Shown piece by piece: positions 18,703 through 27,350 of a stretch of DNA of 64,000 bases. The position numbers and the translations under genes were made by a program. The DNA is from Holophagales bacterium. GTDB lineage: Bacteria; Acidobacteriota; Thermoanaerobaculia; UBA5066. Numbering within the stretch: position 1 is the first letter of the stretch; every line of letters begins with the position of its first letter. The stretch spans positions 310,001-374,000 of the forward strand of contig JADJZB010000020.1 of assembly GCA_016719485.1 (NCBI GenBank). Reading direction: 5' to 3'. The notes below the pieces were generated by a model that saw nothing but the letters and a program-made list of their open reading frames with translations, had not been told where the DNA came from and made no database searches.

Positions 18703-19982
18703 AGGTCGAGAGCGTCTCCGTCCGCGACGTCCGCTTCCCGACCTCGCGGGAGAGGGACGGCTCCGATTCGATGAACGAGGGGGACTACTCGGCCACCTAC
18801 GTCACTCTCGGGACGGACGACGGTCTCGAAGGGCACGGGCTGACCTTCACGAACGGGCGCGGCAACGAGCTCTGCGTCGCGGCGGTGAAAGCCCTGGCGC
18901 ACCACCTGGAGGGACGCGACCTCGACCCGTTCCCGTCGGGGATGCTCAGCCTCGTTCGCGACCTCACGACCGACTCGCAGCTGCGGTGGCTCGGCCCCGA
19001 GAAGGGGATCCTCCAGATGGCGACGGGCGCGCTCGTCAATGCGGCCTGGGACCTCCAGGCACGCCGGGCCGGCAAGCCCTTGTGGAAGCTTCTCGTCGAC
19101 CTCCCGCCGCAGGAGCTCGTCGCCGCTCTCGACTTCTCCTACGTCACCGACGTGCTGACGCCGGAAGACGCCGTGGGTCTCCTCGAAGAGCGGGCCGCCG
19201 GGAAGAGCGAGCGCGAGGACGCGCTTCTCAGGAACGGCTTTCCGGCGTACACGACGTCGACCGGCTGGCTCGGCTACTCCGACGAGAAGGTCCGGCGGCT
19301 CTGCCGGGACGCGGTGGCAGACGGGTGGACCGCGTTCAAGATGAAGGTCGGCCCGAGCCTCGAGGAGAACGCCCGCCGGGCCGCGCTCATGCGTGAGGAG
19401 ATCGGACCGGGCCGGCGGCTCATGCTGGACGCCAACCAGTGCTGGGACGTGCCGGAGGCGATCCGGCAGGTGAAGGCGCTCGCGGGATTCGACCCGTACT
19501 GGATCGAGGAGCCGACGAGCCCCGACGACGTCCTCGGCCACGCGGCGATCGCGCGTGCGGTGGCGCCGGTCGGTGTCGCCACGGGAGAGGTCTGCCAGAA
19601 CCGCGTCGTCTTCAAGCAGCTCCTGCAGGCACGGGCCCTGCGCTTTCTCCAGGTCGACGCGTGCCGGATGGCGGGTGTCTCGGAGGCCCTCGTCGTCATC
19701 CTCCTCGCCGCGAAGTTCGGAGTCCCCGTCTGCCCGCACGGCGGCGGCGTCGGCCTCTGCGAATACGTGCAGCACCTCTCGTTCTTCGACGCCATCGCGC
19801 TCGGCGGCCGCGACGAGGGGATCTGCGAGTACGTCGACCACCTGCACGAGCACTTCCTCGACCCGTGCGTCGTGCGGAGCGCCCGGTACGTCGCGCCCGA
19901 GGCGCCGGGGACGAGCATCGCGATGAAGCCCGAGTCCCTCGAGAGGTACGAGTTTCCGGGCGGCGCCGCCTGGCGGGACTGA
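18699..19982 (+). CDS. fucD: L-fuconate dehydratase-like enzyme (enolase superfamily)
   Basis: A 427-residue mandelate-racemase-group enolase. All expected FucD active-site positions are present: the K-x-K pair Lys214/Lys216 (FKMKVG), metal ligands Asp244 (LDANQ), Glu270 (WIEEP) and Glu297 (TGEVC), then Asp320 (QVDAC) and His347 (CPHGGG). Spacing matches characterised FucD with a constant offset. The N-terminal SDSMNEGDYSATYVTL and GHGLTFTNGRGNE are also diagnostic. It would dehydrate L-fuconate, or a stereochemically similar acid such as L-galactonate, to a 2-keto-3-deoxy acid. The start is a TTG overlapping the previous stop. Fucose side chains of pectin are a plausible source. Confidence 0.88.
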   Translation: MKVESVSVRDVRFPTSRERDGSDSMNEGDYSATYVTLGTDDGLEGHGLTFTNGRGNELCVAAVKALAHHLEGRDLDPFPSGMLSLVRDLTTDSQLRWLGPEKGILQMATGALVNAAWDLQARRAGKPLWKLLVDLPPQELVAALDFSYVTDVLTPEDAVGLLEERAAGKSEREDALLRNGFPAYTTSTGWLGYSDEKVRRLCRDAVADGWTAFKMKVGPSLEENARRAALMREEIGPGRRLMLDANQCWDVPEAIRQVKALAGFDPYWIEEPTSPDDVLGHAAIARAVAPVGVATGEVCQNRVVFKQLLQARALRFLQVDACRMAGVSEALVVILLAAKFGVPVCPHGGGVGLCEYVQHLSFFDAIALGGRDEGICEYVDHLHEHFLDPCVVRSARYVAPEAPGTSIAMKPESLERYEFPGGAAWRD

Positions 19983-20011
19983 GTTGTCCATGCGCATCGC
20001 GCACCACGAGC

Positions 20012-20040
20012 GGAGAAAGCCGCGTTCCGCGGCCTTCTCC
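20012..20040. repeat. Intercistronic hairpin between fucD and uxaC
   Basis: A 13-bp stem with one mismatch (20012-20024 with 20028-20040) and a TTC loop sits in the 73-nt gap between fucD and uxaC, immediately before the uxaC ribosome binding site (GAGGAGAC). With no T-run it is more likely an mRNA processing or stability element than a terminator. Confidence 0.5.
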
Positions 20041-20055
20041 TGAGGAGACAAGGCC

Positions 20056-21501
20056 ATGAGGCCCTTCATCCACGACGACTTCCTTCTTTCGACCGACGTC
20101 GCGACGGAGCTCTACCACGGCTTCGCGCGCGACCTGCCGGTCATCGACTACCACTGCCACCTCCCGGTCGCCGAGATCGCGACGGACCACCGCTTCGCGA
20201 CGATCACCGAGATCTGGCTGAAGGGGGACCACTACAAGTGGCGGGCGATGCGGACGAACGGGGTCCCCGAGAGGTTCTGCACCGGGGACGCCACGGACCG
20301 CGAGAAGTTCGAGGCGTACGCGCGGACCGTCCCGGCGACGTTGCGCAACCCGCTCTACCACTGGACGCACATGGAGCTGAAACGCCCGTTCGGGATCGAC
20401 CTCCTCCTGGACGAGCGGACGGCGGCCGAGGTCTGGGAGCGGACGAACGAGAAGCTCGCAGGGCCCCTGTTCACGACGCAGGGCCTCCTGAAACAGTTCC
20501 GGGTCGCCACCGTCTGTACGACCGACGACCCGGTCGACGACCTCACGCACCACGCCGAGCTGGCGAAACGCCCCGACCCCGACACGGTGGTCCTCCCGAC
20601 GTTCCGGCCCGACAAGGCGGGGGCGGTCGACGACCCGTCCGCCTGGAACGCGTGGGTCGACCGGCTCGAGGCCGCTTCCGGCCTTTCCATCGGGAGCTGG
20701 CAGGCCTTCCTGGAGGCCCTCGACAGCCGGCACGCCGCGTTCCACGCCGCGGGGTGCCGCGCCTCGGATCACGGCCTGACGCAGATCGAGGCGGAAGACT
20801 GGGACACGGACGGGTGCGCCGCTGCGTTCGTGGCCCTGCGGGGCGGGGGCGGGGTGGAGGCGGGCGCGTCGCGCCGCCTGCAGTCGGCCCTCCTCCACGA
20901 GCTGGCGCTGATGGACCACGCTCGCGGGTGGGTGCAGCAGTACCACCTCGGCGCCCTCCGGAACAACAACACCCGGATGCGACGGGCATTGGGGCCCGAC
21001 ACCGGCTTCGACTCCATCGGGGACTTCCCTCAGGCCGAGTCGCTCGCGCGGTTCCTCGACCGGCTCGACGAGGCGGACCACCTCGCGAAGACGGTGCTCT
21101 ACAACCTCAACCCGGCCGACAACGAGCTTTTCGCCACGATGATCGGGAACTTCCAGGACGGGACCGTCCCCGGGAAGCTCCAGTACGGCTCGGCCTGGTG
21201 GTTCCTCGACCAGAGGGACGGGATGGAGCGGCAGATCGGCGCCCTGTCGAACCTCGGGCTCCTCTCCCGCTTCATCGGGATGGTGACCGACTCGCGGAGC
21301 TTCCTCTCCTACTCCCGGCACGACTACTTCCGGAGGCTCCTGTGCGAGATCCTCGGCAGCGACGTGAAGAGGGGTCTCCTCCCCGACGACCGGGCCCTCC
21401 TCGGCCGGCTCGTCGAAGACGTGTCGTTCTTCAACGCGAAGGGCTACCTCGGGATCCCCCTCGGCCGGCTCGGCCGGGACGCGGGGTCCCGGGCGGCCTG
21501 A
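20056..21501 (+). CDS. uxaC: Glucuronate/galacturonate isomerase
   Basis: A 481-residue uronate isomerase converting D-glucuronate to D-fructuronate and D-galacturonate to D-tagaturonate. The amidohydrolase-fold HxH appears as DYHCHLP, with family motifs EIWLKGDHYKWRAMR, FRPD(KAG), YHLGALRNNN and a C-terminal TDSRSFLSYSRHDYFRR. Length equals typical UxaC. A strong ribosome binding site precedes the ATG. It supplies UxaE and UxuB, encoded near 47 kb. It is the last gene of the regulator-SDR-fucD-uxaC unit. Confidence 0.95.
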   Translation: MRPFIHDDFLLSTDVATELYHGFARDLPVIDYHCHLPVAEIATDHRFATITEIWLKGDHYKWRAMRTNGVPERFCTGDATDREKFEAYARTVPATLRNPLYHWTHMELKRPFGIDLLLDERTAAEVWERTNEKLAGPLFTTQGLLKQFRVATVCTTDDPVDDLTHHAELAKRPDPDTVVLPTFRPDKAGAVDDPSAWNAWVDRLEAASGLSIGSWQAFLEALDSRHAAFHAAGCRASDHGLTQIEAEDWDTDGCAAAFVALRGGGGVEAGASRRLQSALLHELALMDHARGWVQQYHLGALRNNNTRMRRALGPDTGFDSIGDFPQAESLARFLDRLDEADHLAKTVLYNLNPADNELFATMIGNFQDGTVPGKLQYGSAWWFLDQRDGMERQIGALSNLGLLSRFIGMVTDSRSFLSYSRHDYFRRLLCEILGSDVKRGLLPDDRALLGRLVEDVSFFNAKGYLGIPLGRLGRDAGSRAA

Positions 21502-21609
21502 CCGGAGCTTCGGTGAGACGAGGCGGCGTCCGGGTGGGACCGGGACGCCGCCCCCCCTCCCGTCCCTGCGAGCCTTTCGGTCAGGTGGACGCCGAGAAGG
21601 AAAATCATT

Positions 21610-21620
21610 CGGTCTGACCA
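21610..21620 (-). promoter_or_regulatory. FadR-type operator upstream of the pectin TonB receptor
   Basis: The site reads TGGTCAGACCG on the minus strand, nearly the same as the kduD operator (TGGTCAGACCT), and is followed by CACTTAC on the plus strand, like CACTTAG upstream of the regulator gene. Confidence 0.55.
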
Positions 21621-21654
21621 CTTACGAGGCTGCCGGGGGACACCCGGGAGCCCG

Positions 21655-21690
21655 GCAGATCACTTAGCGGGCTGATCTGCACCCCTTTTT
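21655..21690 (+). terminator. Probable uxaC terminator / leader attenuator
   Basis: A perfect 8-bp stem (21655-21662 with 21673-21680) and a 10-nt loop are followed by ACCCC and five Ts. Its left arm overlaps the right arm of an alternative 8-bp stem (21630-21637 with 21651-21658), so the two structures compete. Confidence 0.5.
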
Positions 21691-21744
21691 GAGCGCCGCA
21701 GGCAGACCTGCCGGAATCCGCACGACTTCAAAGATTTTCAAAAT

Positions 21745-21765
21745 TGGTAAAACAACTGCTTGACA
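21745..21765 (+). promoter_or_regulatory. Operator-like site and -35 element of the pectin TonB receptor
   Basis: TGGTAAAACAA at 21745-21755 resembles the shared operator but is degenerate in its right half. It is followed by a consensus TTGACA at 21760-21765. The expected -10 region (from about 21783, ATACGA) is weak. Confidence 0.45.
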
Positions 21766-21869
21766 CGACGATTCTCGTGGTGATACGAATTGCGGTGGCA
21801 AATCGAACCTGGCTGCAGGCCGTCCCCGACCGGAACCGACTCGACCGTGACGCGGAAACAGGAGGCGCC

Positions 21870-24800
21870 ATGACACCGCGGATTCGCTCGCTCAATACGA
21901 TCCTCTGGGTGCTCTTGCTCGGCATCAGCTCCTTCGCGCTCGCACAGGACTACCGCGGGACGATCAAGGGGCGGATCGTGGACAACTCGGGCGGAGAGCT
22001 GCCCGGGGTGTCCGTCACGGTCACGAACGTGGAGACGAACGTCTCCGCGAACGCGATGACCGACGCCAAGGGCTTCTACCGGGTCCCCTACCTGAACGCC
22101 GGCAAGTACGACGTGACGGCGAAGCTGACCGGGCTGCAGCCGACCGCCCGGAAGGGGATCTCCGTCAACGTCGGTTCCGTCCTGACGGTTGATCTCATCA
22201 TGACGATCGGCGTCTCCTCGGAAATCGTCGTCACCGGCGGCGCCCCGCTCCTCGACCAGACCTCACCGGTCACAGGGCAGGTCGTCACGCGGGAGCAGAT
22301 CAAGGAGCTGCCGCTGGCCGACGGCACGGCCTACATGCTGAGCCGCATCGCGCCCGGCATCTCGGAGGCGTCGGACCTCCACTTCTCGCGCCCGGGTGAC
22401 AACGCCAACCTCGGCGGCGTCGTCGCGAACGGCGTGAGGGGCGGCAACGACTTCACGCTCGACGGCGCCCCGAACATCGTCTCCGACCGGCGCGTCGGCT
22501 TCTCGCCGCCCTCGGAGGCGATCTCGGAGTTCAAGGTCGAGACGAACGCCTTCGACGCCCAGTCCGGCCACACCGCGGGCGCCGTCATCAACCTCGCGCT
22601 CCGGAGCGGGACGAACCAGTTCCACGGGGCGGCCTCCTACTTCAACCGCTCGAGCGACCGGACGGCCAAGTCCCCCTTCCAGCACAAGCAGGGGCAGGAC
22701 GTCATCAGCCGCGACTACGACCGCTTCGCCGCGATGATCGCCGGGCCGGTCGTCAAGGACTCGACGTTCTTCATGGTCGCGTACGAAAAGCTGGAAGACC
22801 TCACGGGCGAGCCGGCGACGTACACCGTCCCGACGGAGAAGATGCGCAAGGGCGACTTCTCCGAGCTCCTCGGGCTCGGCATCAAGATCTACGACCCGCT
22901 GACGGGGACGTCGAACCGGACGGCGTTCGCCGGGAACATCATCCCGACGAACCGGCTCAACCCGATCGCGCTCGCCCTCCTGAAGTACTACCCGATGCCG
23001 AACCAGGCCGGGAAGTCGGACCAGTCGAACAACTACTACTCGCCCCAGGACCGGACCTACGACTACAACTCCGTCATCGGGCGCATCGACCAGAGCCTCT
23101 CCGGCGGGCACCAGCTGTTCCTGAACGGCTACTGGAACCAGCGCCTCGAGGACCGGTACAACTGGGCCGGCGTCGTCGAGGACTTCGCCGTCACGCAGGG
23201 CGTCGACACGCGCGACAACTTCGGCACGACGCTCGGCTACACCGGGACGTTCTCCTCCTCGCTCATCGGGGACGTCCGCCTCTCGTACTCGAAGTTCGGC
23301 GAGCGCCGGAGCCCGTCCCAGGACTTCGACCCCGCCTCGCTCGGCTTCGACGCCGCGACCGTCGAGCTCTTTCGGGGCTACGACTACCTGCCGCGGTTCG
23401 ACATCGCCGGCATGGCGACGCTGGGCGCGCAGCGGTCCGACTACACGCGGGGCTTCAACCGCCCGTTCTACAACTACGGGGCCGCCCCGTCCGTCACCTG
23501 GCTCCTGAAGGACCACACGGTCCGGGCCGGGTACGACTTCCGCTACCAGAAGTGGTGGAGGACCGACGACGGCTACCTCGGCGGCCGGTACAACTTCACG
23601 GGCGCCTACACGCGTGCCAACAACAGCGCCACCATCCAGGCAGGCCAGGCGCTCGCGCAGTTCCTCCTGGGCCTCCCGACCTCCGGCGGCAACAGCCTCA
23701 TCGACTGGAACACCTACGGCGACTACAGCCAGATCAACAACGCGCTCTACGTGAACGACGAGTGGCGGGTCGGCAAGAAGCTGACGATCAACGCCGGCCT
23801 GCGCCTCGAGATCGACAACGGGCTCACGGAGGCGAACGACTGGAACATCTACGGCTTCGACCTCACGAGCTCGAACCCGGTCGAGGCCGCGGCGAAGGCG
23901 GCCTACGCGAAGAACCCGATCCCCGAGATCCCGGTCGGCGAGTTCGCGGTCCGGGGCGGCCTCCTCTACGGCCAGGGTGCGACCTGGGACACTCTGACGA
24001 AGCTCCTCCCGCGCCTCGGCGCCTCGTACGTCCTGACGGACAAGACCGTCGTGCGCGGCGGCATCGGCCTCTTCTCGTTCCCCTACTTCTTCGACAACAT
24101 CAACCAGACGGGGTTCTCCCAGTCGACGCTCCTCGTCTCGACGGAGAACAACGGCGGGACCTTCATCGCCGACCTCAACAACCCCTTCCCGAACGGGCTC
24201 ACGTCGCCGACCGGCTCCTCGCTCGGCCTCGCGACCTTCAACGGCCGGGACCTCGTCTCGACGACGGCGTCGATCATGCAGCAGGACCGCGAGAGCCCGA
24301 CGTACACGCGCTGGTCGGCCGGGGTCATGCAGGACCTCGGGAAGGGGTGGCGCCTCGACGCCGCTTACGTCGGCAGCGAGGGCAGGAACCTCGCGGTGCG
24401 CCGCGACATCAACTACATCCCGCGGGAGTACCTCTCCACGAGCGCGTCCCGCGACGCGGCGGTGGAGACGTACCTGAGCACCAACGTCCCGAACCCCTAC
24501 AAGGGTCTCCTCCCGGGGACCAGCTTCAACGGTTCGACGATCCAGCGGCGCCAGCTCCTCAGGCCCTACTCGGAGTTCGGCCGGGTCGCGGTGGAGGAGT
24601 ACACCGGGACGGACTCGTATAACGCGATGCAGCTCTCGGTCCAGAAGTCGTTCAAGGACGGGTCCTCCGTCCTGGCCACGTACACCTGGTCGAAGCTGAT
24701 GGACGAGCTGGCCTACGTGGATCCCACGGACGCCGCGCCCTCGAAGCGGCTCTCGCCAGACGACCGCCCGCACCGCGCGACGCTGGCCGGGATCTTCAAG

Positions 24801-25349
24801 CTCCCGTTCGGAAAGGGCCGGAAGTGGGGCTCGAACTGGAGCGGGATTCTCGACGCGGTCCTCGGCGGCTGGCAGCTGACGGCGGCCTACCAGTACCAGG
24901 TGGGGCAGCCGGTCGTCTGGAGCAACAACCTCTACTTCGACCCGAACTGCAGCCCGGAGGACGTCAAGACCGACTTCTCGAACAAGGACGGGCAGATCGG
25001 CGGCTTCGACCGGCCCGCATGGAACACGTCCTGCTTCTACTTCCCTGACGCCCAGGGCCTCATCTCGGACCCGCGCATCGCCGTCAGCGACGCGAACATC
25101 CGGACGTTCCCGACGGTCATCGACAGCGCCCGGTACCCGGACCTCCACCTCCTCGACTTCGGCATCTCGAAGACCTTCGTCCTCTATCAGGACGTCACCC
25201 TCCAGGTCCGGGCCGAGGCGATCAACGCCCTGAACTACACCGTCTGGTGGAACCCGGACATCAACCCGCGGAGCGCGACCTTCGGCTACTTCCGGGAGCA
25301 GCGGAACAACCCGCGCGACTGGCAGCTGGGAGCCCGGCTCAGCTTCTGA
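21870..25349 (+). CDS. TonB-dependent receptor with N-terminal carboxypeptidase-regulatory domain (oligouronide uptake candidate)
   Basis: A 1,159-residue outer-membrane receptor. A signal peptide (WVLLLGISSFALAQ) is followed by a carboxypeptidase-regulatory-like domain (about 28-110: GTIKGRIVDNSGGELPGVSV). The plug domain follows (EIVVTGGAPLLD, then NGVRGGNDFTLDG, about 120-240), then a long beta barrel ending ARLSF. This layout is typical of Oar/SusC-like receptors of Acidobacteriota and Bacteroidota. I chose the ATG at 21870, preceded by GGAGG, although the frame is open further upstream. Its stop overlaps the DUF4861 gene, and kduI and GH28 follow, so import of pectin fragments is a reasonable inference. 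Confidence 0.9.
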   Translation: MTPRIRSLNTILWVLLLGISSFALAQDYRGTIKGRIVDNSGGELPGVSVTVTNVETNVSANAMTDAKGFYRVPYLNAGKYDVTAKLTGLQPTARKGISVNVGSVLTVDLIMTIGVSSEIVVTGGAPLLDQTSPVTGQVVTREQIKELPLADGTAYMLSRIAPGISEASDLHFSRPGDNANLGGVVANGVRGGNDFTLDGAPNIVSDRRVGFSPPSEAISEFKVETNAFDAQSGHTAGAVINLALRSGTNQFHGAASYFNRSSDRTAKSPFQHKQGQDVISRDYDRFAAMIAGPVVKDSTFFMVAYEKLEDLTGEPATYTVPTEKMRKGDFSELLGLGIKIYDPLTGTSNRTAFAGNIIPTNRLNPIALALLKYYPMPNQAGKSDQSNNYYSPQDRTYDYNSVIGRIDQSLSGGHQLFLNGYWNQRLEDRYNWAGVVEDFAVTQGVDTRDNFGTTLGYTGTFSSSLIGDVRLSYSKFGERRSPSQDFDPASLGFDAATVELFRGYDYLPRFDIAGMATLGAQRSDYTRGFNRPFYNYGAAPSVTWLLKDHTVRAGYDFRYQKWWRTDDGYLGGRYNFTGAYTRANNSATIQAGQALAQFLLGLPTSGGNSLIDWNTYGDYSQINNALYVNDEWRVGKKLTINAGLRLEIDNGLTEANDWNIYGFDLTSSNPVEAAAKAAYAKNPIPEIPVGEFAVRGGLLYGQGATWDTLTKLLPRLGASYVLTDKTVVRGGIGLFSFPYFFDNINQTGFSQSTLLVSTENNGGTFIADLNNPFPNGLTSPTGSSLGLATFNGRDLVSTTASIMQQDRESPTYTRWSAGVMQDLGKGWRLDAAYVGSEGRNLAVRRDINYIPREYLSTSASRDAAVETYLSTNVPNPYKGLLPGTSFNGSTIQRRQLLRPYSEFGRVAVEEYTGTDSYNAMQLSVQKSFKDGSSVLATYTWSKLMDELAYVDPTDAAPSKRLSPDDRPHRATLAGIFKLPFGKGRKWGSNWSGILDAVLGGWQLTAAYQYQVGQPVVWSNNLYFDPNCSPEDVKTDFSNKDGQIGGFDRPAWNTSCFYFPDAQGLISDPRIAVSDANIRTFPTVIDSARYPDLHLLDFGISKTFVLYQDVTLQVRAEAINALNYTVWWNPDINPRSATFGYFREQRNNPRDWQLGARLSF

Positions 25350-26512
25350 TGCGCCTCTCCTCCCTGATCCGGCCCGCGGCGAGCCTCCTCCTCGCCGCGG
25401 GTCCCCTTTTCGCCGCGGGCCCCTCCACGCGCCTCGCGGTGACGAATGGCCTCGATCGCCCCCGCGTGGGCGAAACCGTCGCGGTCCCTTCGGGGACCGC
25501 GCCCGGTCTTTCGGCCGCCGAGCTCGCGAAGGTCGCTGTCATCGACGAGGCGACGGGAAAACCGCTCCTCTCGCAGGCGGTCGACTCCGACGGCGACGGT
25601 GCGCACGACGTCCTCGTCTTCCAGGCCGACTTCGCGCCCGGAGAGACGAAGCGGTACGTCCTGAAGCCGGGCGAGCGCGCCGCGTACCGGAGGGAGGACT
25701 TCCGCGTCTACGGGCGCTTCGCCCGGGAGCGCTACGACGACTTCCTCTGGGAGAACGACAGGGTGGTCCACCGGATGTACGGCCCGGCGCTCGAGACGTG
25801 GCAGGCCGAGCCGCTGACGTCGAGCACGGTCGACGTCTGGTGCAAGCGGACGTCGCGCCTCGTGATCAACGACTGGCTCATGGTCGACGACTACCACCGC
25901 GACACCGGCGAGGGCGCCGACTTCTATTCGGCCGGCAAGAGCCGCGGCGCGGGCGGGAGCGGCGTCTGGAAGGACGGGCGCCTCTTCGTCGCGCGGAATT
26001 TCCGGCACTCGCGGGTCCTGGCCGCCGGGCCGATCCGTCTCGTCTTCGAGCTGACGTACGACGCCTGGGATGCCGGCGGAGCGAAGGTCTCGGAGGTCAA
26101 GCGCGTCACGCTCGACGCCGGCTCCCGCTTCAACCGGTTCGAGAGCGTGTACTCCGTCGATGGCGGCACCGTGTCACACGCGGCCGGGCTGAAGAAGCCG
26201 GCCGGGGCCGCGGTCCGCGTGGAGAAGACGGCCGGGACGGTCCGGTCCTGGGAACCGGTCAAGAAGGGCGAGAACGGGAACCTCGGCCTCGCTCTGGTCG
26301 TCGACCCGTCCCTTCTCGCCGAGGTCGTCGAGGCCGACGGGAACACGCTCGCCGTCGGGAAGCCCTCGGCCGGGCGGCCGGCGATTCACTGGGCGGGGTC
26401 CGCCTGGGACCAGGCCGGGGACGTGAAGACCGTCGAGGAGTGGGACCGCGAGATCGCCGCGTTCGCCGAGAGGGTACGCTCGCCCCTGAAGGTCGAGATC
26501 TCGAACCCGTGA
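25349..26512 (+). CDS. Secreted DUF4861-like protein
   Basis: A 387-residue exported protein with a signal peptide (AASLLLAAGPLFAAG) and a beta-rich body. Motifs such as RFARERYDDFLWENDRVVH, GPALE, TSRLVINDW and YHRDTGEGADFYSAGKS resemble the DUF4861 family, which recurs in uronan and pectin utilisation loci. Its ATG overlaps the receptor stop by one base. A role in binding or processing uronide oligomers is inferred from location only; no catalytic motif is recognised. Confidence 0.7.
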   Translation: MRLSSLIRPAASLLLAAGPLFAAGPSTRLAVTNGLDRPRVGETVAVPSGTAPGLSAAELAKVAVIDEATGKPLLSQAVDSDGDGAHDVLVFQADFAPGETKRYVLKPGERAAYRREDFRVYGRFARERYDDFLWENDRVVHRMYGPALETWQAEPLTSSTVDVWCKRTSRLVINDWLMVDDYHRDTGEGADFYSAGKSRGAGGSGVWKDGRLFVARNFRHSRVLAAGPIRLVFELTYDAWDAGGAKVSEVKRVTLDAGSRFNRFESVYSVDGGTVSHAAGLKKPAGAAVRVEKTAGTVRSWEPVKKGENGNLGLALVVDPSLLAEVVEADGNTLAVGKPSAGRPAIHWAGSAWDQAGDVKTVEEWDREIAAFAERVRSPLKVEISNP

Positions 26513-26520
26513 GGGCCGAC

Positions 26521-27348
26521 ATGGAAAACCGATACCTGGTCGATTCCGTCCGCGCCGAGACGATGAGCGCGGCCGGGCTCCGCGCCGCGTTCCTCGTCGA
26601 GGGGCTCTTCGCCCCGGGCGAGGTGAAGCTCCTCCACTGGGAAGGCGAGCGGACGATCGTCGGCTCGGCCGTTCCCGCGGCAGCGCCGCTCGCCCTCGAA
26701 CCGCCCGCCGAGCTGAGGTCGCCCTTCTTCTGCGCGCGCCGCGAGCTCGGCGTCGTCAACGTCGGCGGGGCCGGACGCGTGACGGTCGACGGGGTCGTCC
26801 ACGAGCTGGCGCACCGGGACGCCCTCTACGTCGGCCGCGGCGCCAAGCAGGTCGTCTTCGAGAGTGACGCGGCGGCCGCGCCGGCGCTCTTCTACCTCGT
26901 CAGCTACCCGTGCCACGCCGAGCACCCGACCCGGAAGGTGACGCCCGCCGAGGCACAGACGTTCCGGCTCGGAGAGCCGGCCCGCGCGAACGTGAGGACG
27001 CTCCGCCGGTACATCCACCCGGCGGCGCTCCCGACCGGGCAGCTCGTGATGGGGGTGACGGATCTCGAGACGGGCAGCGTCTGGAACACGATGCCGCCCC
27101 ACCGGCACGCGCGGCGGACCGAGATCTACCTCTACTTCGACCTCGAGCCGGACGCGGTGGTCTTCCACTTCATGGGGCGCCCCGGGGAGACGCGGCATCT
27201 CGTCGTCAGAAACCTCCAGGTCGTCCTCTCTCCCGTCTGGTCGATGCACTTCGCCGCCGCGACGAGCCGCTACGCGTTCGTCTGGGCGATGGGGGGCGAG
27301 AACCAGGAGTTCGACGACATGCAGGGCGTCCCTCTCCCGGAGCTGTGA
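26521..27348 (+). CDS. kduI: 5-dehydro-4-deoxy-D-glucuronate isomerase
   Basis: A 275-residue cupin enzyme that isomerises 5-keto-4-deoxyuronate, released from unsaturated galacturonides, to 2,5-diketo-3-deoxygluconate for KduD. The zinc ligands sit at His194, His196 (PPHRHARR), Glu201 and His243 (WSMHFA), two residues earlier than the standard E. coli numbering. GENQEFDDMQGV at the C-terminus is also family-typical. It follows the DUF4861 gene by 8 nt and is followed two bases later by GH28. Confidence 0.95.
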   Translation: MENRYLVDSVRAETMSAAGLRAAFLVEGLFAPGEVKLLHWEGERTIVGSAVPAAAPLALEPPAELRSPFFCARRELGVVNVGGAGRVTVDGVVHELAHRDALYVGRGAKQVVFESDAAAAPALFYLVSYPCHAEHPTRKVTPAEAQTFRLGEPARANVRTLRRYIHPAALPTGQLVMGVTDLETGSVWNTMPPHRHARRTEIYLYFDLEPDAVVFHFMGRPGETRHLVVRNLQVVLSPVWSMHFAAATSRYAFVWAMGGENQEFDDMQGVPLPEL

Positions 27349-27350
27349 CC

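Larger units (their letters stand above)
21502..21869 (+). promoter_or_regulatory. 368-bp regulatory gap before the pectin TonB receptor
   Basis: There is no gene here. From 5' to 3' it holds: a FadR-type operator (21610-21620, minus-strand reading TGGTCAGACCG), two mutually exclusive hairpins (21630-21658 and 21655-21680) with a T5 tract at 21686-21690, a second operator-like site (21745-21755, TGGTAAAACAA), a TTGACA -35 hexamer (21760-21765) with a weak -10 candidate near 21783, and the GGAGG ribosome binding site at 21861. Confidence 0.55.
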
